A stretch of DNA of 5,175 nucleotides from Flavobacterium sp. UBA807 (GTDB lineage: Bacteria; Bacteroidota; Bacteroidia; Flavobacteriales; Flavobacteriaceae). The DNA lies in NCBI GenBank assembly GCA_002296885.1, contig DBIH01000272.1, positions 1-5,175 on the forward strand, in the 5' to 3' direction. This document shows positions 1 through 5,175 of the stretch, one piece after another; the first letter of the stretch is position 1; the number at the start of each line of letters is the position of its first letter. Under the pieces are notes generated by a model, which saw nothing but the letters and a program-made list of their open reading frames with translations, did not search any database and had not been told where the DNA came from. The position numbers and the translations under genes are program-made.

Positions 1-10
1 ATATATTCGT

Positions 11-36
11 AAAGCTACAAAAATCATCTTAGCTTT
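11..36 (-). repeat. Small inverted repeat over the hydrolase stop codon
   Basis: AAAGCTA (11-17) and TAGCTTT (30-36) are perfect 7-bp inverted arms around a 12-base loop that includes the hydrolase stop codon (29-31). The hairpin could mark the 3' end of the transcript. No T-run follows it on the minus strand, so I do not call it an intrinsic terminator. Confidence 0.3.
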
Positions 37-700
37 GCCAACCTTCTAACATAATTTTAGGCAGATTATCGCTTAGCCAGCGGTACTTTGTGAGAATCAT
101 GACATGTGTTCCTCCTTTTACAACAATAGCATTTTTTATATGTTTTATTGGGAAAACTTCATCTTTATCTCCATGAATATGAATGACTTCAGAATCAACT
201 TCGGTACGTTTCCAATTGATAATTTGTTCAATTGCCCAATCTAAATAAACCTTGTCGCGAACGGAAAGAAATTTTTCATATAATTTCAGTCTTTGTTTTA
301 TAATGGAAGAACCAAAAGTGAATCTGGCAAGGTTATCAAGATTTTCCAAAAGCTTAGTCGGAATCAGTTTATAAGCTTTAGTGGTTTTGGCAATTTTCAT
401 TCGTCTGGGCAATTCAACATTTGATTTTACACTTGATATGATAATTACCTTTTTAGGATTGACAAATTGTTTCATTTCCTGAACCAGAATTCCGCCAAAA
501 GAGACTCCAACCAATATGACATTCTTATGCTTTATGTTTTTTGCTATTCGTTGGGCATAATGCTCAATAGTTTCTTCTTTTTCAGGGATTAACCATTCTA
601 ATAAATGGATTTCGAAAGTTTCTTCGGGTAACTGGATTCGTTCAAAAATGCTTGGGCTTGCCGCCATTCCCGGCATAAAATAAACATGAATTTTTGACAT
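29..700 (-). CDS. Small alpha/beta hydrolase of unknown substrate
   Basis: A 223-residue protein with an alpha/beta-hydrolase layout. A short N-terminal strand leads to an MPGM turn (residues 9-12), where the oxyanion-hole loop normally lies. The strand VILVGVSFGG carries the nucleophile elbow G-V-S-F-G with Ser67. HGDKDEVFP near the C-terminus gives the probable acid, Asp180 (or Asp178), and GGTHVMI gives the catalytic His199. The complete triad suggests an active esterase- or lipase-like enzyme. No substrate can be read from the sequence. There is no signal peptide or membrane segment, so it is probably cytoplasmic. It is shorter than typical 250-300 residue family members, with only a small helical lid around residues 95-165. 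It starts with ATG at 698-700 without a clear ribosome binding site, which is usual in Bacteroidota. It diverges from the next gene across 69 bp, and I found no convincing promoter for it there. Confidence 0.88.
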   Translation of the reverse strand: MSKIHVYFMPGMAASPSIFERIQLPEETFEIHLLEWLIPEKEETIEHYAQRIAKNIKHKNVILVGVSFGGILVQEMKQFVNPKKVIIISSVKSNVELPRRMKIAKTTKAYKLIPTKLLENLDNLARFTFGSSIIKQRLKLYEKFLSVRDKVYLDWAIEQIINWKRTEVDSEVIHIHGDKDEVFPIKHIKNAIVVKGGTHVMILTKYRWLSDNLPKIMLEGWQS

Positions 701-708
701 TATTTAAT

Positions 709-737
709 TTGAAACTTGTTAATTATTAGTAACTTTG
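709..737 (+). promoter_or_regulatory. Bacteroidota-type promoter for the GNAT-like gene
   Basis: TTG at 709-711 is followed after 18 bases by TAACTTTG at 730-737. This matches the Bacteroidota housekeeping promoter (-33 TTG and -7 TAnnTTTG). Transcription would start near 742-745, leaving a leader of about 25 bases before the ATG at 770. It lies in the intergenic region shared with the divergent hydrolase. Confidence 0.7.
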
Positions 738-769
738 CATAAAAATAATCCTTTTTTATTTACTTGATT

Positions 770-1081
770 ATGGAAGCGACAGCATTTTTAGAAAAAATTG
801 AGATCAAGGATAACACCTTTGCGCGTCAGTTTGAAACGTTGGTAGATGGGAAATTAATTTCTGTAGAATATTCTTTTCAGGAAAGAAAGATTTTCTTAAC
901 CCGGATAAATACGTTTGATGGTTTCAACAATGATGAATTCATCAATGATTTATTGAAGAATATTATGGAAATTGCTTATGAGCGAAAGTTGAAAGTGGTT
1001 CCTATTTTACCAAAAATTGCGCTTTTCTTCAAGAAAAATTCCTGTTACAGAGATTTACTTCCTCCGGGAATTAAAATATAA
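770..1081 (+). CDS. GNAT-like N-acetyltransferase-domain protein (YidJ/Acetyltransf_CG type)
   Basis: A 103-residue soluble protein. The order 'YSFQERKIFLTRINT', then a helix around residues 54-71, then 'RKLKVVPILPKI' and 'FFKKNSCYRDLLPPG', resembles the small single-domain GNAT-like family that includes YidJ (Pfam Acetyltransf_CG). In that family the 'LKVVP' strand and the 'yi.k.peY.dL' tail are the recognisable parts. The acetyl-CoA pyrophosphate loop (R-G-x-G-x-A) is not visible; residues 50-60 read DGFNNDEFIND instead. The Cys often seen just after 'VVP' is also absent (VVPILP). Acetyltransferase activity is therefore doubtful, and the protein may only bind a ligand or a partner. I chose the ATG at 770; an in-frame TTG at 764 would add only two residues. 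No Shine-Dalgarno sequence is visible. It has its own promoter and terminator, so it is probably monocistronic. Confidence 0.78.
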   Translation: MEATAFLEKIEIKDNTFARQFETLVDGKLISVEYSFQERKIFLTRINTFDGFNNDEFINDLLKNIMEIAYERKLKVVPILPKIALFFKKNSCYRDLLPPGIKI

Positions 1082-1096
1082 AATACATTTTACAAG

Positions 1097-1129
1097 AAAA
1101 TCGTCCAATAACTCTGGGCGATTTTTTTT
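1097..1129 (+). terminator. Intrinsic terminator of the GNAT-like gene
   Basis: The arms AAAATCGTCC (1097-1106) and GGGCGATTTT (1116-1125) form a 10-bp stem around a 9-base loop. A run of eight T (1122-1129) begins in the right arm and extends past it. The single T-G pair (1104/1118) is a G-U wobble in plus-strand RNA but an A-C mismatch in minus-strand RNA, which fits plus-strand termination 15 bases after the stop codon. Confidence 0.85.
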
Positions 1130-1151
1130 ATGCTTTCCGCACAAAAAATAA

Positions 1152-1159
1152 TAAATTTG
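1152..1159 (+). promoter_or_regulatory. Candidate -7 element before the T9SS-sorted protein gene
   Basis: TAAATTTG at 1152-1159 matches the TAnnTTTG -7 consensus, 20 bases before the ATG at 1180. No clean TTG lies at the expected -33 spacing; that position falls in the tail of the preceding terminator (TTATG near 1128-1132). If it is used, the leader is only about 12-16 bases. Confidence 0.42.
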
Positions 1160-1179
1160 ACAAAAACCAATCTGTTATT

Positions 1180-2133
1180 ATGAAAAATATTTTCTATTTC
1201 TTTCTATTATCTGTATGCATTTGTAATGGCCAAATGACTTTTGAACACACATACACCAATCAGGGAAGGCTCACTAATCATGACTCCTTTGACTTTGACG
1301 TTATATATACTCAAACCGGAATTAAATATGTTACCTACAACAGAACTGATACCTCTGCAACAACAACATCTACAGATGTGCAAATTTATGACGAGAACCA
1401 CAATCTGTTAAAAACCATTACTTGTCCTAATCTCATTAAGGTGTATTCTATCACGGATAAGTTATTTAATAATGACGACAAACTAGAAATTTTATATCAG
1501 TCAAGTCGATTTTATATGTATTTAAATCAATACCCTATGTATCTTAATGATGTAATTCTTCGTGATGAAGATGGAAATATCTTGGCGAGTTTGGGCGAAC
1601 GCATTGGTGCTAAAATATACAAAACCCCTGCCGGTAATTATAAATTAATAGTTCATACATATGATAATCCTCAAACGGCATCCTATAACAATAACAACCC
1701 TCCCTATTATCATGAGCAGGATTTTATAAATGTCAAACATCCTGATTTTCCAACACCTAGTCAAAGTTTCTTAAATAGTAGTAATTATTTTCATGATGTT
1801 GATGCCGGTACCGGAGCAGGCTATGTGACAACACCCTATAGTTTCGATGTTTATGCATTAAGCGGCACACTGTCTGTAGAACAGGAACAACAATATTTAA
1901 AAAATAATATGATTGGTTTTCCGATTCCAACACAAAACACGCTTAATATAGCCGTCAATGAACCATTAGAAACAAATTCAAAAATCGAAATTTTCAACAT
2001 AAATGGGCAAAAGGTTCTGGAAAAACCAGTTCAGGCAGGCAGTATAAATGTTAACCTCGATGTAAGCACTCTAAGCAGTGGCACTTATATTTATAAGTTA
2101 AACGGCAAATCTTCAAAGTTCATAAAAGAATAA
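1180..2133 (+). CDS. Exported protein with T9SS type A C-terminal sorting domain, function unknown
   Basis: A 317-residue protein. Residues 1-17 are a signal peptide: Lys2, then a hydrophobic stretch rich in Phe and Leu, with probable signal peptidase I cleavage after CNG, leaving Gln18 first. The Cys residues at 13 and 15 do not make a good lipobox. The last ~70 residues form a T9SS type A sorting domain: FPIPTQNTLNI (247-257), KIEIFNINGQKVLEK (268-282), LSSGTYIYKL (298-307) and a terminal KFIKE. Such domains send the protein through the outer membrane for release or surface attachment. The body (18-240) belongs to no family I recognise. It looks beta-rich and has two similar turns, DENHNLL (71-77) and DEDGNIL (129-135), which hint at a repeated strand-turn unit such as a propeller blade. 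An Asn/Pro/Tyr-rich linker spans roughly 163-178. The sorting motif is atypical, with FPIP in place of the usual YPNP or FPNP. It is convergent with mtaB, with one base between stop codons. Confidence 0.85.
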   Translation: MKNIFYFFLLSVCICNGQMTFEHTYTNQGRLTNHDSFDFDVIYTQTGIKYVTYNRTDTSATTTSTDVQIYDENHNLLKTITCPNLIKVYSITDKLFNNDDKLEILYQSSRFYMYLNQYPMYLNDVILRDEDGNILASLGERIGAKIYKTPAGNYKLIVHTYDNPQTASYNNNNPPYYHEQDFINVKHPDFPTPSQSFLNSSNYFHDVDAGTGAGYVTTPYSFDVYALSGTLSVEQEQQYLKNNMIGFPIPTQNTLNIAVNEPLETNSKIEIFNINGQKVLEKPVQAGSINVNLDVSTLSSGTYIYKLNGKSSKFIKE

Positions 2134-2134
2134 A

Positions 2135-3478
2135 TCAGGCTTCAACTGAAAGAAACTCAATTCTCACGCATCCGTCTTCATCAATTTTTGACAAATTGAT
2201 TTCGTGCAAGGTGTTTGCCAATTCCGGATTCCAAGGAGTTTTTACTTTGACATAGTTTTCGGTAAAACCATGAATATAACCTTCCTTGTTTTCGCTTTCA
2301 AAAAGTACTGTTCGGTTTGTTCCAATCTGGCTTTCATAAAAAGCACGGCGTTTTTTCACCGATAATCCACGAAGCATTTTGCTTCTTTTGTTACGAACAT
2401 TCATAGGAACTACATTTGGCATCGAAGCCGCTTCAGTATTATCTCTTTCGGAATAGGTAAAAACATGCAGATAAGAAATATCCATTTCATTTAGAAAGTT
2501 ATAGGTTTCCAGGAAATTTTCATCAGTTTCTCCCGGAAAACCAACAATCACATCAACGCCTATACAGGCATGTGGCATGACTTCGCGAATTTTATTTACT
2601 CTTTCGGTATAAACTTCACGCAGGTAACGACGCTTCATCTTCTTTAAAATGGCGTTGCTTCCTGACTGCAAAGGAATATGAAAATGAGGTACAAAAGTTC
2701 GGCTGTTTGAAACAAATTCGATTGTTTCATTTTTCAAAAGGTTGGGCTCGATGGAAGAAATACGAAGTCTTTCAATGCCTTCCACTTTATCCAATGCCTG
2801 GACTAAATCAAGGAATGTGTGCTCGTGTTTTTTGTTCCCGAATTCGCCTTTTCCATAATCTCCAATATTCACTCCTGTCAAAACAATTTCCTTAATATTT
2901 TGTTTTGAAATTTCCGAAGCATTCTTCAATACATTTTCCAAAGCATCACTTCTCGATATACCACGAGCCAATGGAATCGTACAATACGTACATTTATAAT
3001 CACAACCATCCTGAACTTTCAGGAAAGCTCTCGTTCTGTCACCAATAGAATAACTTCCGACATAAAAATCGGCTTCTTCTATATCGCAGGAATGCACTTC
3101 GCCCATCCCTCGACTGCGCTCGGGATGACTTACTAAATCATTAAGATAATTTGTGATTTTGAATTTTTCGGTAGCTCCAAGAACCAAATCAACACCGTCG
3201 ACAGCAGCTAATTCTTCGGGTTTTAATTGTGCATAACAACCAACTGCCGCAACGAATGCTTTATCATTGAGCTTCATGGTTTTTTTTACAATCTGTTTGA
3301 ATTGCTTGTCTGCATTTTCAGTAACCGAACAGGTATTTATCACATAAATATCGGCTACTTCTTCAAAATCGACGCGGTCAAAACCTTCGTCCTGAAAATT
3401 TCTCGCAATGGTAGAAGTTTCGGAGAAATTCAATTTGCATCCCAAAGTATAGAATGCTACTTTTTTCTTGTTTTCCAT
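2135..3478 (-). CDS. mtaB: tRNA (N6-L-threonylcarbamoyladenosine37-C2)-methylthiotransferase MtaB
   Basis: A 447-residue radical-SAM methylthiotransferase that converts t6A37 to ms2t6A37 in tRNAs reading ANN codons, stabilising codon-anticodon pairing. The N-terminal UPF0004 domain has its three cluster cysteines at Cys14 (TLGCKLN), Cys50 (NTCSVT) and Cys81 (GCYAQ). The radical-SAM motif CxxxCxxC is at Cys159, Cys163 and Cys166 (DGCDYKCTYC). The core continues through TGVNIGDYG, SSIEP, HIPLQSGS and VDVIVGFPGET. A TRAM-like RNA-binding domain follows from about 385 to the end. TLGCKLNxxE and the tail distinguish it from MiaB and RimO. I chose the ATG at 3476-3478; a TTG at 3490 would add four residues. 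Residues 117-124 (SHPERSRG) are encoded by a palindromic repeat inserted in frame between the two domains, and all cysteines remain intact. It has its own promoter and no visible terminator; its stop is one base from the convergent gene. Confidence 0.95.
   Translation of the reverse strand: MENKKKVAFYTLGCKLNFSETSTIARNFQDEGFDRVDFEEVADIYVINTCSVTENADKQFKQIVKKTMKLNDKAFVAAVGCYAQLKPEELAAVDGVDLVLGATEKFKITNYLNDLVSHPERSRGMGEVHSCDIEEADFYVGSYSIGDRTRAFLKVQDGCDYKCTYCTIPLARGISRSDALENVLKNASEISKQNIKEIVLTGVNIGDYGKGEFGNKKHEHTFLDLVQALDKVEGIERLRISSIEPNLLKNETIEFVSNSRTFVPHFHIPLQSGSNAILKKMKRRYLREVYTERVNKIREVMPHACIGVDVIVGFPGETDENFLETYNFLNEMDISYLHVFTYSERDNTEAASMPNVVPMNVRNKRSKMLRGLSVKKRRAFYESQIGTNRTVLFESENKEGYIHGFTENYVKVKTPWNPELANTLHEINLSKIDEDGCVRIEFLSVEA
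3104..3130 (-). repeat. REP-like palindromic repeat inserted in frame in mtaB
   Basis: On the minus strand, CATCCC and GGGATG (3122-3127 and 3104-3109) enclose the 12 GC-rich bases GAGCGCAGTCGA. This compact GC-rich palindrome stands out from the AT-rich gene. It encodes SHPERSRG, a peptide I know from many unrelated Flavobacteriia proteins as the translation of a dispersed palindromic repeat; that recollection cannot be checked here. It lies in the linker between the UPF0004 and radical-SAM domains and keeps the frame open. Confidence 0.68.
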
Positions 3479-3522
3479 AAGCTTGCTCAATTGATGAAAT
3501 CGTTGTCAAAAAATTGAGAGCG

Positions 3523-3552
3523 CAAAGATAATCTAATTTGAAGATTAAACAA
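3523..3552 (-). promoter_or_regulatory. Bacteroidota-type promoter of mtaB
   Basis: On the minus strand, TTG (3550-3552) is followed after 19 bases by TATCTTTG (3523-3530), a close match to the -33/-7 consensus with standard spacing. Transcription would start near 3515-3518, giving a leader of about 40 bases before the ATG at 3478. The TTG falls at the edge of the neighbouring inverted repeat. Confidence 0.7.
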
Positions 3553-3623
3553 TTTGAAGATTTGAAAATTAATCTTTTAGGAACTACTTTTTCAAATTAG
3601 CACATCTTCAAATTTTCAAATTG
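3533..3623. repeat. Interleaved AT-rich inverted and direct repeats between the GlmU-like gene and mtaB
   Basis: The main inverted repeat has 21-base arms, 3550-3570 and 3603-3623, matching at 18 of 21 positions around a 32-base loop. A second perfect 10-bp inverted repeat, CTAATTTGAA (3533-3542) and TTCAAATTAG (3591-3600), crosses the first, so the two stems compete or form a pseudoknot. AATTTGAAGATT also occurs twice directly (3535-3546 and 3551-3562). The block begins three bases after the GlmU-like stop codon and overlaps the mtaB -33 box. It may help end the upstream transcript, but no strong T-run follows. The TTTGAA-rich wording resembles an intergenic repeat I associate with Flavobacterium; I cannot confirm that here. 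Confidence 0.65.
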
Positions 3624-3626
3624 ACA

Positions 3627-4802
3627 TTATTCTTTTCTGTACTTTTTTGTAATCTCAAAAACGTGTTCCAGAATTTTAGCATCCTGTTCATTGAATTCCA
3701 CCTGACGGCGCGCCATAACTATTTTGGCTGTCTGAAAAGCTTTTGAAGTCAGATAAGTTGTAAAACCTGAAGCGCCACCCCATGAAAAACTCGGCACAAA
3801 GTTTCTTGGAAAGCCTGACCCAAAAATATTGGCAGAAACGCCGACTACTGTTCCTGTATTGAACATGGTGTTGATTCCGCATTTGCTGTGATCACCCATC
3901 ATCAAGCCACAAAACTGCAACCCTGTTCGGGCAAAACCTTCCGTTTCATAACTCCACAAACGTACTTCTTCATAATTGTTTTTCAGGTTCGAATTATTGC
4001 TGTCGGCACCAATATTACACCATTCACCCAGAACAGAATTTCCTAAGAATCCGTCATGACCTTTATTGGAATAACCCATCAAGACTGAATTACTTACTTC
4101 TCCTCCAATTACCGAATGTGGTCCGACAGTTGTTGCACCATAAACTTTGGCAGCCAGCTTTACTCTTCCGGATTCGCATAAAGCAAACGGTCCGCGAATT
4201 ACAGAACCTTCCATGATTTCAGCATTTTTTCCAATATAGATTGGTCCGGTTGAAGCATTCAACGTCACAAATTCCAGCTTTGCTCCTTCTTCAATAAATA
4301 TATTTTCAGGCGAAAGTACATTAACACTTTTTGGAATGGGTTGCGAATGTCTTCCTTCGGTTATCAATTCAAAATCCTCTCGAAGTGCAGCGTCATTTTT
4401 GGCAAAAATATCCCAGGTATGTTCAACCTTTAAGCAATCCTCGCTGAACTCAATAATTTCATAACTATCAAAATCAACTTCTTCCTGAGTGTCATTTGTA
4501 TAAAAAGCGATGACTTCTTCACCTTGAAAAATAGCTTGGTTTTTTTCCAAACTTTTCACCATTTCAGCAAGGATATCATTTGGCAAAAAGGAAGCATTGA
4601 TCATCACATTGTCTTCCATCTCAACCATCGGAAATTTTTCTGAAAGATATTCTTCGGTTAATGTTGTGGTGGTATAACCCAAATATTTCTCCCATTTCTC
4701 ACGAATGGTTAAAATTCCGATACGGATATCCGCAACAGGCCTTGTGAATGTAAATGGTAAAAGTGCATTACGGACCGTTCCGTCAAAAAGTATGTAGTTC
4801 AT
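3627..4802 (-). CDS. GlmU-like sugar-nucleotide transferase of Bacteroidota
   Basis: A 391-residue cytoplasmic protein resembling the Bacteroidota alternative GlmU family, assigned to UDP-GlcNAc formation (glucosamine-1-phosphate acetylation and uridylylation) for peptidoglycan and lipopolysaccharide. The N-terminus MNYILFDGT...LLPFTFTRPVADIRIGILTIREKWE is the family hallmark and replaces the GxGTRM loop of classical GlmU. Residues ~160-330 form a left-handed beta-helix of hexapeptide repeats (for example YIGKNAEIMEGSVIRGPF and VYGATTVGPHSVIGGEV). The conserved end includes GDHSKCGINTMFNTGTVVGVSANIFG and VPSFSWGG, then a C-terminal helix. The start at 4800-4802 is the ATG before NYILFDG; a GTG at 4868 would add 22 unlike residues and run back into the upstream terminator. 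It lies 111 bp downstream of rpmE2 but behind that terminator, so it is probably transcribed separately. The family assignment is firm; the exact reaction is inferred. Confidence 0.88.
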   Translation of the reverse strand: MNYILFDGTVRNALLPFTFTRPVADIRIGILTIREKWEKYLGYTTTTLTEEYLSEKFPMVEMEDNVMINASFLPNDILAEMVKSLEKNQAIFQGEEVIAFYTNDTQEEVDFDSYEIIEFSEDCLKVEHTWDIFAKNDAALREDFELITEGRHSQPIPKSVNVLSPENIFIEEGAKLEFVTLNASTGPIYIGKNAEIMEGSVIRGPFALCESGRVKLAAKVYGATTVGPHSVIGGEVSNSVLMGYSNKGHDGFLGNSVLGEWCNIGADSNNSNLKNNYEEVRLWSYETEGFARTGLQFCGLMMGDHSKCGINTMFNTGTVVGVSANIFGSGFPRNFVPSFSWGGASGFTTYLTSKAFQTAKIVMARRQVEFNEQDAKILEHVFEITKKYRKE

Positions 4803-4823
4803 TTGTTTTAGCTTAGGATGACC

Positions 4824-4831
4824 CAAAGTTA
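4824..4831 (-). promoter_or_regulatory. Candidate -7 element of the GlmU-like gene
   Basis: On the minus strand, TAACTTTG (4824-4831) matches TAnnTTTG, 21 bases before the ATG at 4802. No TTG is visible at the -33 spacing, so the promoter is only half supported. Its place just after the rpmE2 terminator argues that the gene needs its own promoter. Confidence 0.42.
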
Positions 4832-4852
4832 CAAAGTAAAATAATATCTGTG

Positions 4853-4888
4853 AAAATAAAAAAACCACTCACTTTCATGAATGGTTTT
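4853..4888 (-). terminator. Intrinsic terminator of rpmE2
   Basis: In minus-strand RNA, the arms AAAACCATTCA (4878-4888) and TGAGTGGTTTT (4861-4871) pair over 11 bp around the loop TGAAAG. A T-rich tail (seven T, A, four T) begins in the last arm. The single G-U wobble of the minus-strand stem would be a C-A mismatch on the plus strand, which fixes the direction. It starts about 25 bases after the rpmE2 stop codon and separates it from the GlmU-like gene. Confidence 0.85.
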
Positions 4889-4913
4889 AATAAAAATTGA
4901 AACACTAAAACTA

Positions 4914-5165
4914 TTATTTCGCGTGTTTAGCGTATTTGTTTTTGAATTTATCAATACGTCCTGCTGTATCGATAAGTTTAGATTTACCTGTGTAAAAAGG
5001 GTGAGAAGTTCTCGAAATCTCCATTTTGTATACTGGATACTCAACACCTTCGTGAGTGATAGTTTCTTTAGTTTCTACTGTTGATTTAGTGATAAAAACA
5101 TCGTCATTAGACATGTCTTTGAAAGCAACTAATCTGTAATTTTCCGGGTGAAGTCCTTTTTTCAT
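4914..5165 (-). CDS. rpmE2: Type B 50S ribosomal protein L31
   Basis: A complete 83-residue ribosomal protein L31 of the large subunit. The order KKGLHPENYRLVAFKDMSND, ITKSTVETKETI, YPVYKMEISRTSHPFYTGK and TAGRIDKFKNKYAKHAK is typical. It has no cysteine at all, so it is the zinc-independent type B form (RpmE2), which is about 80-90 residues long, rather than the type A form with zinc-binding cysteines. It is lysine-rich and basic, as expected for an rRNA-binding protein. It starts with ATG at 5163-5165; only 10 bases of upstream sequence remain, so promoter and any upstream regulatory site lie outside the window. A strong terminator follows it. Confidence 0.97.
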   Translation of the reverse strand: MKKGLHPENYRLVAFKDMSNDDVFITKSTVETKETITHEGVEYPVYKMEISRTSHPFYTGKSKLIDTAGRIDKFKNKYAKHAK

Positions 5166-5175
5166 GATAAATCTT

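Noticed and set aside
740..747. TATTTTTA on the minus strand as a -7 box for the alpha/beta hydrolase
   Set aside because: It misses the final G of TAnnTTTG and no TTG lies at the right spacing; in AT-rich DNA such a match is expected by chance.
1207..1401. Minus-strand open frame of 64 codons inside the T9SS cargo gene
   Set aside because: It lies wholly within a well-supported gene on the other strand, has a low-complexity Cys-rich stretch and no family signal.
3479..3490. A TTG start giving MtaB four more residues
   Set aside because: The ATG at 3476-3478 gives MENKKKVAFYTLGCKLN, the usual short lead into the first conserved motif; the TTG is weaker and adds nothing recognisable.
3227..3517. 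Plus-strand open frame of 96 codons opposite the start of mtaB
   Set aside because: It is the antisense shadow of the mtaB N-terminal domain; it has no promoter of its own that I can see and no recognisable motif.
4803..4868. A 22-residue N-terminal extension of the GlmU-like protein starting at a GTG (4866-4868)
   Set aside because: It would start inside the rpmE2 terminator stem and upstream of the likely promoter element, and the family begins at MNYILFDG.
4881..5084. Open frames overlapping rpmE2 on both strands (also 4829-5047 on the minus strand)
   Set aside because: They overlap a certain ribosomal protein gene in other frames, and one also runs through the terminator.
1..5175. A defence, toxin-antitoxin, phage, CRISPR or biosynthetic system
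   Set aside because: All six genes are accounted for as separate housekeeping, exported or stand-alone proteins; there are no spaced direct repeats, integrase, transposase, tRNA or linked small gene pairs.

Overview
The window looks like an ordinary chromosomal segment of a Flavobacterium-like member of the Bacteroidota. The evidence is AT-rich DNA, promoters of the Bacteroidota type (a -33 TTG and a -7 TAnnTTTG), starts without clear Shine-Dalgarno sequences, a protein with a type IX secretion (T9SS) C-terminal sorting domain, and the Bacteroidota-type GlmU-like protein. The genus is an inference from these traits; no rRNA or other marker is present to fix it.

Layout from left to right: (1) a small alpha/beta hydrolase on the minus strand (29-700). 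(2) Divergent from it across 69 bp, a 103-residue GNAT-like protein on the plus strand (770-1081), with a good promoter before it and a clear intrinsic terminator after it (1097-1129). (3) A plus-strand exported protein with a T9SS sorting domain (1180-2133). (4) Tail to tail with it, one base apart, mtaB on the minus strand (2135-3478), encoding the tRNA t6A37 methylthiotransferase. (5) A 148-bp AT-rich spacer with interleaved inverted repeats and the mtaB promoter. (6) A Bacteroidota GlmU-like sugar-nucleotide enzyme on the minus strand (3627-4802). (7) A strand-specific terminator (4853-4888). (8) rpmE2, the type B ribosomal protein L31, on the minus strand (4914-5165), its start 10 bp from the window edge.

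The genes do not form one pathway. Translation (mtaB, rpmE2) and cell-envelope precursor synthesis (GlmU-like) are housekeeping. The terminators and promoters suggest that most genes are transcribed separately, even the three adjacent minus-strand genes on the right. I do not see a new multi-gene system, phage, IS element, CRISPR array or RNA gene. The points most worth a second look are a short palindromic repeat inserted in frame within mtaB, which adds roughly eight residues (SHPERSRG), and the interleaved inverted repeats between mtaB and the GlmU-like gene, whose arm overlaps the mtaB -33 box. After those come the uncharacterised exported protein with an atypical sorting-domain motif and the GNAT-like protein with no recognisable acetyl-CoA loop. 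No stretch over 300 bases lacks a gene.
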